From Paratinospora sagittata (Eukaryota; Streptophyta; Magnoliopsida; Ranunculales; Menispermaceae): a stretch of DNA of 64,000 nt. The translations under genes were made by a program, and so were the position numbers. Positions 50,694 through 62,499 of this stretch are shown in pieces. Under the pieces are notes generated by a model. It saw only the letters and a list, made by a program, of their open reading frames with translations. It made no database searches and was not told the origin of the DNA. The first letter of the stretch is position 1; each line of letters opens with the position of its first letter. The stretch covers positions 40,364,623 to 40,428,622 of the forward strand of contig CM069592.1 in the NCBI GenBank assembly GCA_035771175.1. Reading direction: 5' to 3'.

Positions 50694-51768
50694 ATGATAT
50701 GGGTACCAAAAGAAAATGGAGTTAGATAAAAAATAAAATAAAAATAAAAATAAAAAAGGTTTGAAAGCTATATTCGAGTAATGATTTATATTAATATATG
50801 TTAAAGAAAAAAATAAACAAATACGAGTGTGACATGTGATAGAAATGCAGGCATTTTTATAATTATTTGATTATTAGCATGACATCTAAGTATGTATTGT
50901 GTAGATATTGATGATCTAATAATTATAAATGTATTTGTATATGTATTATGTAAATATTCATGATCAAATCATCATAAATACATCATAATAAAATAAAAAA
51001 TAATTACATAATGATAATATCTAATTAATAATATAATTTTAGGAAGAAAACTAACAAATGCATACTTGTTTTCTAATAAAAAAAAAGTAATTGCCCATTT
51101 TAAACTTGGGCATAATTTTTCTTTGTAATAATTGGAAAGGAGGACATATGATAAATAAAATAAATTGTATGAGGAGGAAAATGAAGAACTTAGTTTAAGT
51201 AAGTACCCTGCAGAAACTGACCAGCTCTTTACTCTTCCACGTGTATCACTGAATCTGCACGTGAGAAGCATGTGGTCAATTTCAGGAAAAAGGAGCAATT
51301 ACGCTTTGGGTGGGGCCCTGTATGTGATAAATATCGGACACTTTTTGCTGAGCTGGCTAAAGGATAAGAATGGAAATATCTGGAAAAAGTTGAATTTTGA
51401 CAACTTTTCAATTTATTAGACATTAATTTATTAACATCTCTTTATCCGACTATATTGAAGATTAAATTAATATATATGTCAAATCAAAATCTTATTATTG
51501 CCATTATTATCTTAAGAATAAAATAATAATAATTATTATTATTATGATTTTTTTTTGCTGTATGGCAGACTGACGAGAGAAAGATGCGTTTTGGCTTCTT
51601 GCATTTTAATGGAAGCAAGTGGCCTTAGCTACTAAGACTTATCTATACGTATGAAGAAGTAATCTATTATTGTCAAATTCTGATTAATGTCTGTCCAATA
51701 CAATATATTCATTCACATGGCCATACAATAAATGAAACATACACACATATAAGGTAAGGTAATACCTG
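50694..51768. other. AT-rich spacer with two G-boxes
   Basis: Two CACGTG motifs lie at 51238-51243 and 51258-51263 in a short GC-richer patch (51200-51320). No gene is seen. Confidence 0.45.
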
Positions 51769-51930
51769 TTGGATTACAACGTAGTTAGTGAGGGCAGCTG
51801 CATCTTAGTGAGTTGAGGAACTTGGTCACGAGTTTGAGTCCTATTATTATATATACTGATGAGAATGTACTAATAATTTGACCTCTCGGAGAGTCAAATT
51901 TTAGATTAATCTTATCCCCGCAAAAAAAAA
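51769..51930 (+). mobile_element. SINE, family A copy 2
   Basis: It begins TTGGATTACAACGTAGTTAG, has A-box-like CATCTTAGTGAGTTGAGG and B-box-like CGAGTTTGAGTCC, and ends in 9 A. It matches the SINE at 7771-7969 along most of its length. Confidence 0.75.
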
Positions 51931-52596
51931 TAAATAGCTAAGGACAATGCATAAAAGTTATGAGTCATTTACATACCAATTGAAGCAATAGTAAAGGAGA
52001 GAATGCTTTGTTTACTCTTATTTTTCAATCATATGTTTATATACAGTGGAATTAATGGTAAAAGCCTCAGATACTGTGCAAAAATGATATTGTAATATAG
52101 TGTGAACGTGGGCGGATGATTTTAAATATAGAAAGGCACTTTTTGGTATTGGTATATTTTGATTTGATGTGGTCATGGATGACGTCATGTTGAATATTTT
52201 ATTTTAAGTCTAAAACTAAGGAAAACACAGGAAATTAATTAATTAAAATACCTGTCTCTATCCCCTTTACGTCTGCTGTCTGATATTATTATTAATTTTT
52301 ATCACTATTTCGTATATATTTGTTTAATATTGCATTGATTTTTTCCTTAAAAAAAAAAAGAATAAGAAAAATATTTTATATAATGTTAGTACCCAATTTT
52401 TTTAAATATTTTAAAAATTTATGTGTATTACATAATATTTTTTAATATACGTATATCTCTAATATTAAAATATAATATTTACATTTAATGTATATATAAA
52501 ATTACTTAAATAATAAATAACTTTTTATTATTAAGATAATAAAATACCGTCAATTTGTTATTATTTTTTAATGATTAGGGTCAATTTGGAAGCATC

Positions 52597-52847
52597 ACGT
52601 GCCCAACAGAACTGCTCTAATAATCAAAACTTATGGATCTTGCATTTGATTTTGCCACGTGTTACATGTTGATGGAGAAAGATGACGGGATAGAGTAGTG
52701 AGGAATGTGCATTACAAAAGTAGTTTTGTCACTCTCGGAATGGCTCGTACATCAGGTCACATGCTCGTTTAAGCAAAATCACGTGCTGAACATTTGATAT
52801 CCTCTGCCAGTGTTTTCCTGTCTCACTCGCTGCATGTTCAACACGTG
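52597..52847. promoter_or_regulatory. Cluster of four G-box motifs
   Basis: CACGTG occurs at 52597-52602, 52657-52662, 52780-52785 and 52842-52847. In AT-rich DNA a chance match of this 6-mer is rare, so four in 251 bp is striking. No gene starts immediately next to it; the nearest are COL (upstream region, 2.6 kb away) and the small gene at 54144-54447. Confidence 0.5.
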
Positions 52848-52887
52848 TTCGTACAACTTGATGCACAACCGAGCGGCAGGCGTTTAC

Positions 52888-53030
52888 GAACCCCGACTTG
52901 CTTAAAGGGAGAGAAATCCACTTAATTACAATTAATAAGGGGAGACAGGCTTCGAACTCTTAACTTTAAAGTTGGGGTCCAGCCTTACCACCGTAGCTAC
53001 GTCTAGAAGGCTACTATACTTAACTCATCT
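52888..53030 (-). mobile_element. SINE-like element, minus orientation
   Basis: Read on the minus strand it has TAGCTACGGTGGTAAGG (A-box-like) and GAGTTCGAAGCC (B-box-like) about 35 bp apart. The far end is indistinct. Confidence 0.5.
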
Positions 53031-53582
53031 CAATTCTTTTTATGTAGTTTTTTATTATAGTTGCGAAGGTTCATGTCGACTGTCAGATGCCTAATGTAAT
53101 CAATCATCTTCTATTATTTAAACTTAGTAAATCCAAATATTAGATTTTATTAAAAATTTATTAATTAGGAGATAAATTAAAATAATAACTTATGGAATTT
53201 ATCTCTAATGTTAGAGAGTAAGTTATAAGAGAGAAATCTAAATATTAGAACTTTATTCAGACCTTTTTTTTAACAATAAGTAGTGTCCTTCGAATGAGTT
53301 TCCGTATATTATAGAGACTAATTCATTTAAGAAAATTGTTAATCTAATTATAAAAAAATATAACTACATTCTTTACATTTATTGAATCATTTAATATACA
53401 TATTAAAATATGTAAAACATATATATCCAATATACGTGAATGTATAATTATACTTGTATTTACATTTTTAAAAAATAAATAAATTAAGCAAGGCACCATT
53501 TTATCCTATCAAAGGTCTCACATATGTAGGATAAGCCATAGTAATAGTATATATCATCACGCTAAATCCAGGTCCCACAAGC

Positions 53583-53712
53583 CACATTACCACCTTTGCC
53601 TCATATAGAAGAACAACGGATTGAACAAGACAAGACAACCGAGAAGACACATTACCACCTTTGCCTCATATAGAAGAACAACGGATTGAACAAGACAAGA
53701 CAACCGAGAAGA
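53583..53712. repeat. Perfect tandem duplication of 65 bp
   Basis: 53583-53647 and 53648-53712 are identical base for base (starting CACATTACCACC, ending CAACCGAGAAGA). This indicates a very recent duplication or a polymorphic site. Confidence 0.95.
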
Positions 53713-54143
53713 GAAGCCTTCGAAAATTTAAAAACATTAAAAATAAGTTTGATTGATCAATTCCGAAAATATTTTCCTAAAATTTTACTTAAAATAAGTT
53801 ATCTCCAAAAATTAAAAAAATTAAAAAAAATTATTTTTGAATCACAAAAAGGATTTTGATGCATCCATGCTGGAAAGAAAATGCCTACACGGAAGTAGGT
53901 ACCATGTATTAAAATATGCATAAGAAACCTCACCAGCACCTTTAACTTAATGCGAAATATTCCATTGTAACATGGCTTACACAACAATCCCTACCAAGAC
54001 AAGAACAGAAAGTTCCAAGTTAAAGATTCTCAATCCCTACATCTCATTTATTTAATTTTCTGATGCAAATTACCAGCCATTAACTTAGGCTGCTTTTGTG
54101 TTTTTGGGTCCGATTGATTATTATCTTGCTTGAAAGTGTATAA

Positions 54144-54447
54144 TCACCAAACATTACTGAATTTCAGGTGGTTGAGCTCTGTTGTATTAGCCAGCAAAGA
54201 TCCACCCAAAAATCCATAAAGTGAAATGAGCACTAGAAACCACTTGTAATTGCTTGGGGCCGCAGGGGCATCAGGGCCATCCTGTTAACTCTGGGTCAGG
54301 GATTTACTCGCACCTAACTGGTTTGTGGGCTAGTCCCTGGCTAGGACATCAATGAGCTGGGTCCAGACATGCTGTGCTTCATGGTTCAACCAGAATTGTG
54401 CCTTAATCTGGTCCCTGTTGTCTAGTTCTGATACTTACGAGTTCCAT
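54144..54447 (-). CDS. Candidate 48-residue single-membrane-segment microprotein
   Basis: Exon 1 (54439-54447) gives MEL, followed by a strong donor GTAAGT. Exon 2 (54144-54281) follows a strong acceptor (branch-like CCTGACCC, then GTTAACAG|GA). Joined in phase they encode 48 residues: an acidic/proline N-terminus (DGPDAPAAPSNYK), one hydrophobic segment (WFLVLISLYGFLGGSLLA, about 17-34) and a short tail ending FSNVW. The start could lie further upstream in the same frame. I do not recognise the family, and no other evidence of coding exists beyond splice signals and composition, so it may also be the end of a larger gene. A 12-codon frame (MIRFFGIKWMKT) lies about 150 bp upstream and could be a uORF. 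Confidence 0.4.
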
Positions 54448-56024
54448 GAGCTCATTAACAAGACGAAAACAATGTAAAGGGGGGAGTGGTGGGTGGAAGA
54501 TTCGTTTACAATAGAATCAACGGGCAAAGACAAGACTCAAGGGAGATAGAGGTATTGAAACTACAAGAGTTCACAAAAACTAGGTTTTCATCCACTTGAT
54601 GCCAAAGAAACGAATCATCTTTTTTCTGCTCACATTGTCATCCTTTTTTGGCGGGCATTTTTCTTATTTCCTTGCATGAAAATATTTTGATCTTTGAACA
54701 TCAGCTACTAGATACAATTTCATGGTTCTCTTCCTTCCCCTCTAAGCAACCTTTGTTTAAACCACCTTTTCAACTATTCCTTCCCATATATCCCATTTGA
54801 TGCACTCTTGCGGCACTCGTCGATCTAGAGCAACCAGTTTCAAACTCTCGATCCACTAGCCTACAAGTCTAGGATGAGCTTGTGCAGAAACAAAGCCAAA
54901 AGTTAGCTTCTCCATCTCCCAAGTTGGCATTTGGACATTAACTCACTCATTGGATTAAGGCCATGCACATAGAGAAAGAAAGGAAAAGAGAAAACAAATT
55001 CTTGGCAAGTTTTGCATGTTAAAGTACTTCATACCAATTGTTTAACCCTGGGAATCACAATTATGTAAATCATTGGGCTAGGATCATTACCTCGCCTTCA
55101 CCAGGTTGCCCCTGTCATCAACTTGACGAGGCAGAATCCATATTTGATAATACAATATCTAACAACATTAAGAGTTAACTCAATTACATGGGGTTGTAAT
55201 ATTTTCCATTGACAATGGATCTGTTAAGAAACAAATACCAAATACTAATGTCAACATCTGGCACCAGTTTTTTTGAATGTGGGATATGTTCCTGCATTTA
55301 GTACCTTCTATTGTACTCTATAATACCAATAAGGTGAGCTTTTGGACTAGAATATCTCATTTTAATACTTTATTATGTTACCATTTTGCTAATCCAAAAG
55401 AAGCTGGAAAACTCTCAACTCAACAACTTACCAAAGCCTTTTTCAACAAACTAGAACACTCTGAAAGAGAAAATTAGGATGTCCTCTTGTTCACAGAGTG
55501 AGGCAGACTTCAGAACAAAATAAAATGTCTCAAAGTCCAAAACAGATAGCAGGAGATGAAGTGTCTAGGAAGCACTTATTCATAATTGCCGAACAATTAC
55601 AGGCAAATAGAAAGAGTGGAAGAGAGCATAATGCGTGAAGATGTGTATCAACCCCAAGCAAATTTAAAGCATTCAGCACAAAATAATAATAATAATAAAA
55701 GTAAAATCAGAGGAGCTCAGTTATTCGATTTAGTAAGATAGATACAAGAAAAGCATTTGCTTGAAGAAGAGACAACATTCTTAATTTATTGGATTTTCAG
55801 TCACCAAACAAAAGTTACTCTACACAGATGTGTACATGGGCAATTAGGGTGGTAACACTTACGTTCACAACTAATTCCTATCATGATTACACAAAAGAAA
55901 GAAAACAAATACGTGGTAAATGAAGATATAGCTAGTGTACATACAGGTCAAGAGATGCTCAATCGCCCTCCTTAATCAAGCTGCTTTGTCAATAATCCAT
56001 GTAAGAACTGTGCTTTCTCATCTA
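54448..56024. other. Spacer between the small gene and the ARM gene
   Basis: Includes the probable leader of the small gene and the 3' UTR of the ARM gene. No further gene could be supported. The stretch 55094-55167 has an open frame with possible splice ends but no partner. Confidence 0.4.
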
Positions 56025-57701
56025 TTATATGACAAGAAAGCCCCATACTTTAAATCTTCCAAGGCCATCCAGCAGTTTCTTAGCTCCCTCAGTTTCCATC
56101 TCAACAAGTTTTGGCAAGAAAGTGCAAGCCCCTGCTTCTACCATCTGTTTTCTACACTTTTTGGACTGCACAACTGAAAGCAAAATTGAAATCGGGTACT
56201 TCTTATCCAAATTATGAATTAATGGGTCAAGAAGCTGAACTGTACCCACTATTCCTCTCTCTTCCTTCCTGTAAATCCTTCTATTACCCGCGAATTGTAT
56301 TAGACAAGACAACGCCTTTGCGGCAGCTTCCTTCTCTTCAACTGCCTTAGCTTCCAACATCCTAACTAAAGGAGGAATACAACCACAAACTCCAATCTCT
56401 TTCCTCGTTTTCGTGCTGAACCCAAGTTCATAAACCCCTCTTGACACAGCAATCCTCACTCCCAAAATCCCACAACTTAAGACTCCCACAAGCCTCGGTA
56501 TGAACTCTTTTGAAGCAAGAACTTCGGCAATTGGCCTACAAGACGCCAAGTTCCATAACAAAGACACTGCAACCTCAAGACTCCTTGGCGCCGAAGCAGA
56601 ATCCCAATAATTCTTTAAACACTCAATCCCACCTTCCCTAACAACCAAAAGCTTCAAATCTTCATCATCCAAGATCAAATTAAACAAACATCCAAAAGAA
56701 TTCTCCTGAGCCACTGCAGTACCTGAACCGGCAAGCGCAATAAGCACCGGAACCGCATTTTCCTCGACGAAATTCGGCTTAATTTCGTGAAATCCAGCAA
56801 GGTTTCTCAACACCCCTGCTGCCACAGCCTGAGAACTCGGTGTCCCAACCTGACAAATCTCCAATAAAGACGAAATTCCTCCTCTACATCCAATCGCTCT
56901 CGCATTTTCCTTCGAAAAGCTTAAACCTTGAAGAGCAACACAAGCCTTCTCCTTCGCAACTCCGCTTCCCGATTCTAAAACCCTAAGCAGATGATTTAGT
57001 AGCAAAATCCCCTCCGCAACTAAAACATGCTTGCTCGAATCCACCATTGAAACCCTAGAAATCGCCGAAACCGCTTTCTCCTTAATCTCTACACTACTCG
57101 AATCAAGCAATCGAACTAGCACCGGTACCGCACCTTGCGCGACAGATATCAACACGTTTTTATCATCTTCCTGAAGCAATCCGAGCAAGGAATCCATCGC
57201 CGCGCTCTTCGACTCCGGATTCCCGATCTGCAACCGAGTAATCAAATTCCTCGCTTCCACTCGCACCATCTCCCTCTTACAACTCGCCGTCGTCGCCGAA
57301 GAACCACCACCAACATCGGAAACAACCTTCTCATCAAGAACACCGCTCCTCACCAAAAGATCACAATCCTTCACATGCCGATCCATCTTCGCGCCGATTG
57401 AATCGATATCGCTCTGCGTTCTAAGCTTACCAGCAGAGAGACTCGAACTCTTACACTTCTTAACAAGAGATAGAGCCTCAGTTAACGTTTGATAAATCGA
57501 TTCTAAGATCTCGGAGCTCAGAGGATTAGAATCGAAACTCGGAAAATCGGAGAGATCAGTGAGCTGAGTTTGTAGATCGTTCAACTTGTTTCGGATAACA
57601 GACCATTTCCCCTTGAAGTTCTCCACCTGCGTCGTCTCCTCCATTAGAGACGACACAAGCTGGTTTGACAGTTTCAGATACTGGTTTCCCGGTACTTTCA
57701 T
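56025..57701 (-). CDS. Armadillo-repeat protein (At5g50900/At2g05810-like)
   Basis: An intronless 558-residue frame. I chose the ATG at 57701 (MKVPGNQYLK) because it fits the family start; the frame stays open 29 codons further up (57788). The N-terminal ~150 residues are helical and without ARM repeats (FKGKWSVIRNKLNDLQTQLT). From about residue 150 there are consecutive armadillo-type repeats (AAMDSLLGLLQEDDKNVLIS, GAVPVLVRLLDSSSVEIKEK, QAVAAGVLRNLAG, VLIALAGSGTAVAQENS, AAAKALSCLI). ARM solenoids bind protein partners. There is no U-box or F-box. The molecular role is not known to me. Confidence 0.92.
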   Translation of the reverse strand: MKVPGNQYLKLSNQLVSSLMEETTQVENFKGKWSVIRNKLNDLQTQLTDLSDFPSFDSNPLSSEILESIYQTLTEALSLVKKCKSSSLSAGKLRTQSDIDSIGAKMDRHVKDCDLLVRSGVLDEKVVSDVGGGSSATTASCKREMVRVEARNLITRLQIGNPESKSAAMDSLLGLLQEDDKNVLISVAQGAVPVLVRLLDSSSVEIKEKAVSAISRVSMVDSSKHVLVAEGILLLNHLLRVLESGSGVAKEKACVALQGLSFSKENARAIGCRGGISSLLEICQVGTPSSQAVAAGVLRNLAGFHEIKPNFVEENAVPVLIALAGSGTAVAQENSFGCLFNLILDDEDLKLLVVREGGIECLKNYWDSASAPRSLEVAVSLLWNLASCRPIAEVLASKEFIPRLVGVLSCGILGVRIAVSRGVYELGFSTKTRKEIGVCGCIPPLVRMLEAKAVEEKEAAAKALSCLIQFAGNRRIYRKEERGIVGTVQLLDPLIHNLDKKYPISILLSVVQSKKCRKQMVEAGACTFLPKLVEMETEGAKKLLDGLGRFKVWGFLVI

Positions 57702-58260
57702 GGCGGTATTCCGGCTCCGAGGTCGTAACAGAGCGAAAGAGAAGAGAAGAAGAAGAGCGTTTAGGGTTGAGTCCAGAAAACAGTACACGAAAATAATAGA
57801 CTCTCGGGAATCGGAGTAGTTTTGTCAGTTAATCTTACGAAAATGATTCGACACAGACATACGTACGTACGTGTGACTCTGTTTGTCTGGAGAACCAATG
57901 AATCAGGTCCTGAGTCTGGTTCTTACGTGCGGTGAATAGTATGGAATAGTTGCTTCTCTGTTTTTTGTGGAGTAATTTCTGGAACGGGAGTGGAATAAAT
58001 CAGAATTGGTTTAACTAACTTAAGAACACGTTATCTCGGATTTGACTACTGCGGCGAGTCAGAACCAACCTCGTTTTTACCGCGGAAAGTTTCGCGTCGC
58101 TTGCCGGCACTTTTACAGAGGAAACTACGAGGAAGCCAGCTTCTGTGACGCTCCCACGTGACAAGTAGATACAGCTGGACCCACTTGGTAAAACCCGAGT
58201 TTTGATTGATCAAAACGAGAACTTGATATAATGCTTTCGATTGCACTCAAGAAACTTAAT
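57702..58260 (-). promoter_or_regulatory. Upstream region of the ARM gene
   Basis: A GC-richer block than the flanks, with a short ACGTACGTACGT tract near 57860 and CCACGTGAC at 58155. It is probably 5' UTR and promoter. No other gene is seen. Confidence 0.45.
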
Positions 58261-61200
58261 CTGGACCGTCCATCATGGGCCATTGATTTTCAGAAATGAC
58301 TAGGTCAACGTTGAATCTTTTTGAAATGATGACAAAATTAATAATGAAATAAATAGATAAATAAAAGCAATCAAACTCATTATGTCGTGCATGATATATT
58401 CATAAGAATAATTTTATTGTATGAAGTGAAGAAGTCAAATTAAACTTGACGGTGACTCTAGAGAACATTTAGGTATTTTATATTAATAGAGAAAAGTTTC
58501 TTGTCGCAGTATATCTAAAGTTGAGTTACCTAATCATTATGCTTTAAAAAATGTTTTTCTACAACGACTCAGATTACAAAGTCTCACCAACTTACTAAAA
58601 TTTGGATTGAATTTAGTGAATATAGGGACAGTTAAAGTATAAAACTCCACACGAAGTTGGACTTAGTCTTATGAAATATAAATTATTTGTAACTTATCAA
58701 AAAATATTAAAATTTTATGAATGCAACGTACCTACCTCCTTTACTAAAATATAAGGTAAGCATAACCCCACACGAAAAGAAAATAATGTTTAGAAATTAA
58801 GCATATTTTACACATAAATGAATTGATTTTGATCATTATAACTTTACTTAATTTAAGAGACAATTATGATTGTTAATTTTCTATGACATTTATTGTCGGG
58901 TTTTATGCATTTATAAAGATTTTATCTACATATTTTTTAGAATAAAGTCATGATATCGACGTCTATTAAAAATAAAAAAAACTATAATCTTTGTAAAAAT
59001 AAAATAAAATAACTTAATTATGTGTTTTTGTAATTATACAGATTTAGCTACATGAATATATTTCTTACACCCTGTAATATTTTGAATTGTTTTTTTTTTT
59101 TTTTGGGTATGAAAACAAGTTATGTAGTAGTAGTTGAATGATCTAAGATGTTCAAATACATTTTTATAAAATTTAAAAAAAAAAATAAAAATTGAAAAAT
59201 GATGGGTTTATGATATTTAATGTAGAATAATAACATGATTGAGACAAGGAAGCTTCTTATACATAAATATATATATATAAAAAGCAAAGTAGCTAAGAAA
59301 ACTAAGAATAGAAAGAACACGTAGAAAATCGTGGTGTGGTCGTACGTTGGAATCTCCAAATCTTACGCGGTTTACGTGAAAAGTTGGTATATTTGCCACA
59401 TATGATAAAGCTGGACGTTAGTATTAACTTTTTAGTTTTTGCTCACTCGAAGGAAGGGAATCCAAATCCGCTACTCCCAGCCCATCGTAACAATAAAAAC
59501 CACAAAATCTGTCCTTTTGCCAACTGGACAGGGCCCACCACCGCCAAAACCAAGACTCGAGAGTAGAGAATCATTTCTAAGGAGGGAAATGGAAATTGGA
59601 TTATGATTGATGAATCCTTTTATTTATTATTATCATTAATGTTATTTGTTATTTGTTATTTTTTATTTTTTATTTTTTTTGGGTTTTGTGGCTTTGTTTC
59701 TGTCACTGTCTGCAAAGACAATGGGCCCTACACGGCAAGTTGTGAAATCTAAGGCCCAATTAAGGCCCAGTCCACAACCACCACCTTTTAACTCCTCATT
59801 TTGGATCTATATTAACTGAACAGGTTTACGATTGATCTTTTTTTACTGACTTTGGCTACGCGTTGGCAAGACTTCGTCGCGAAGCTAATATTTGAAATCC
59901 ACGTGGCAGTCATGCAAGCCAATAATTGTAAATTAGAATATGCAAAATATTATTACATGTTAGAAAATTATGTTTATTTGACAACAATCTCGTTTTGCTA
60001 AACGTTAAGATAGAGGGATGTTTATGAGAGAAACTATAATCAAATTTTGTTTATATTTGGAGAGATTAAAAAAAAAAAAATGTTATTGGAGAATTGATAC
60101 AATTGTCATTATATGGGGTTTATGTTGTCTATACGGTAGCAACCTCTAAGATATTATATAGCTTTTGATATAATCAATTAGGTGAAATCTTTAGGTGAGT
60201 GGTAGAGTTACATGTTGTAACAATGTCTCGCTTAAAAATTACTTTTCTAAAGTAGCAAGTTGCATCCTGTTTACTATTTAAAAATATTTTAGACAAAACT
60301 TATCTGGCTAAATTAGATCAATTGTTATTTCAACAGAATAACGGTATATAAACAATAGATTAAATCTAGAGTTTAATTATATGTTCTTAAGACAATTTTG
60401 TCTTGCACTAGTACTCATGGTGTATAACAATTATTTCGCAGGATACAATGATATTTTTCTTGTGATAGTAGCATTTCAAATCACAATGTACCCTAAGTCA
60501 CCCAATTATCCTCGCATACACGCACGTGGCCCATCCGCAAGGTGCCTTCCATGTGTTTGTTTTGAGCTCAAATCAAGTGAATGTTACTAACTATTACTTA
60601 TAAATAAACATTTTATTTTAAACTTTTTCATGTGAGACTAAACTATGTTTATCAATTTTTACAATTTACACTTATTAAGTAGGGTACTTTAGACTCAATT
60701 TTTCATTCAAATAAAAATCAATATAATTAAATAATTATATATTTTCAATGTTTTGGCTTGAAAAATTATTTATGGACCCATTTTCCCAACAGTTTATTGA
60801 GTCAAGATTAGTTTAGAGGACATACTGGCCCAACCTCCTTGGTGTTGCTGCGTGGCTCGCCCAAATGGGTTATGGTCGTTCTAATGAGTCCAAAAACGAA
60901 TATATCCCAATAGACAATTACAACAACATACAGGTCTTGAGCAACCAAACTTTAACAGAAAGTGGTAATTATCAAGTCTCACTATCACTGGGAGACTTGA
61001 ACTTACAACTTGTATAAAACGATGGGAATAATGGTAAACTATTCTAATCGTGATCGATTTGACTCAAGTATTCTATAACCCATTAAACAATTATAAAAAA
61101 AATTAAATAATTAAAATAAGATTAGATTGGATAGAATAAGATAAGATAAGATAGAATTTGGATATTAAACAATTTAAAAAAAAATGTAAAACGAGCCCTA

Positions 61201-62280
61201 GAACTAATAATAATATATCAAAATATTTGGCATTTGATAAAGTAAAATGAAGGAAATATCAATGCTTATAGATATATGTTTTGGTTTCATGATTGAATTA
61301 GTATAATTGAATTCAAAACCATAGCTTGAATGAATTATTTAGTAAAGTTGTAACAACATATATCAAGCTATCAAAATATAAGAGGGCGGGGCGCATGTTC
61401 GTTGATTTCGTCTTGCACTACTTTCATGGTAATAAGTGGATGCTTCTCGAGCTTGTATTGGGCGCACCATTCACTTTCACCCATATCCATTGATACCCTA
61501 TCCTTATTGTCCACCATACATACTTTAAAAAGCGGTCAACCTATATGCAAATGGAGATGCCAATTGAAGACACACTTGACACACATTCACCATTCTATGA
61601 AAGTTAATTATTGTACTTGTGTTCTTATTCTCATATAAATGTTCTTCCCTTTTCTTTCTTTTAGTTTGATCCCCTCTTAAGTAATGAAGAAGCTAGGCAT
61701 ATTTCAAGAAATTGCACTAGCTAACAAATTAAATTTTGTGTTAATAGTAAGAGATATTGACTTTTATTGGAGTTCAAAAGTTGACATTCCATTTTGTCTC
61801 TATGTTTTCACTTGTGGTTTTGAAATAATTTTTTCTCAATTTTTTTTTTTAAAAGGACCTAATCGTTAATGGATACTGATATGAAGATATGTGATAATCT
61901 TAGAACCTTTAGCCAACTTGATATGTGATAATCTTTTGCATACCTAGAGAAATATCAAAAGAGTAATATTTGAGGAAAGAAAAGGGTTATGATAAAGACT
62001 CTTTTGTTATATATAGCCTTTGAAAGCTCTAAAGGTCATAATTGATAAGATGATTATTAATGCGAAAAATAGGAAGGTAAAACCTTTTTGAAAAGAAATT
62101 TCTTTGTCAAACTTGTGCATATAGACTTGTCGAGCGAATATGACACAAGAAGACATGTAATAATCCATTCAAAATCATAAGAATATATTCCCCGAGTGAG
62201 AAGATAGTAGAAGAAACTCGGATATTTCAATGCAATCGTATTGAATTTGATAAAGTGCTACTTTTTTTTTTTTTTTCATT
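58261..62280. other. Long AT-rich spacer
   Basis: About 4 kb without a convincing gene. A GC-richer patch at 59690-59920 has GGGCCCTA, AAGGCCCAATTAAGGCCCAG (site II-like motifs) and CCACGTGGC, which could be a small promoter, but no frame follows. The rest is low-complexity A/T sequence. Confidence 0.4.
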
Positions 62281-62282
62281 TC

Positions 62283-62290
62283 TATAAATA
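62283..62290 (+). promoter_or_regulatory. TATA box of the MIR169 gene
   Basis: TATAAATA sits 102 bp upstream of the mature miRNA, preceded by a T run, a normal place for a Pol II miRNA promoter in plants. Confidence 0.55.
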
Positions 62291-62362
62291 GAGGTTTGTA
62301 GTTAAAGCATTTGGCGTCTCAAACAAAAAAAATATTGAAGTTAGGAAGGAAAGCCTTACATG

Positions 62363-62499
62363 AAGGTAAGAGTCACTTGTATAGTAGCCAAGGATGACTT
62401 GCCTATATCACTCAAAAGGGTTGCTATGTTTGTATTAAAATCCTTTTTGTGATTTATGTATAGGCAGTCTCCTTGGCTAACTCGACAGACTCTTACTTC
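62363..62499 (+). ncRNA. MIR169: MIR169 precursor
   Basis: The 5' arm at 62385-62405 reads TAGCCAAGGATGACTTGCC plus TA, the conserved miR169 sequence, and the 3' arm at 62463-62481 reads GGCAGTCTCCTTGGCTAAC, the typical miR169 star. Lower stem bases also pair (GGTAAGAGTC against GACTCTTACTT). The loop is ~55 nt. miR169 guides cleavage of NF-YA (HAP2) transcription-factor mRNAs, linked to drought and nutrient responses. No NF-YA gene is in this window. Confidence 0.93.

Noticed and set aside
55094..55167. Possible minus-strand exon (ILPRQVDDRGNLVKA)
   Set aside because: It has possible splice ends, but its phase does not fit the small gene at 54144-54447 and no other partner exon was found.
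57135..57401. Plus-strand frame over the ARM gene
   Set aside because: A shadow of the intronless ARM reading frame; its composition is that of the reverse strand.
61402..61869. Two short plus-strand frames before MIR169
   Set aside because: No homology, splice structure or promoter could be seen; likely chance frames in AT-rich DNA.
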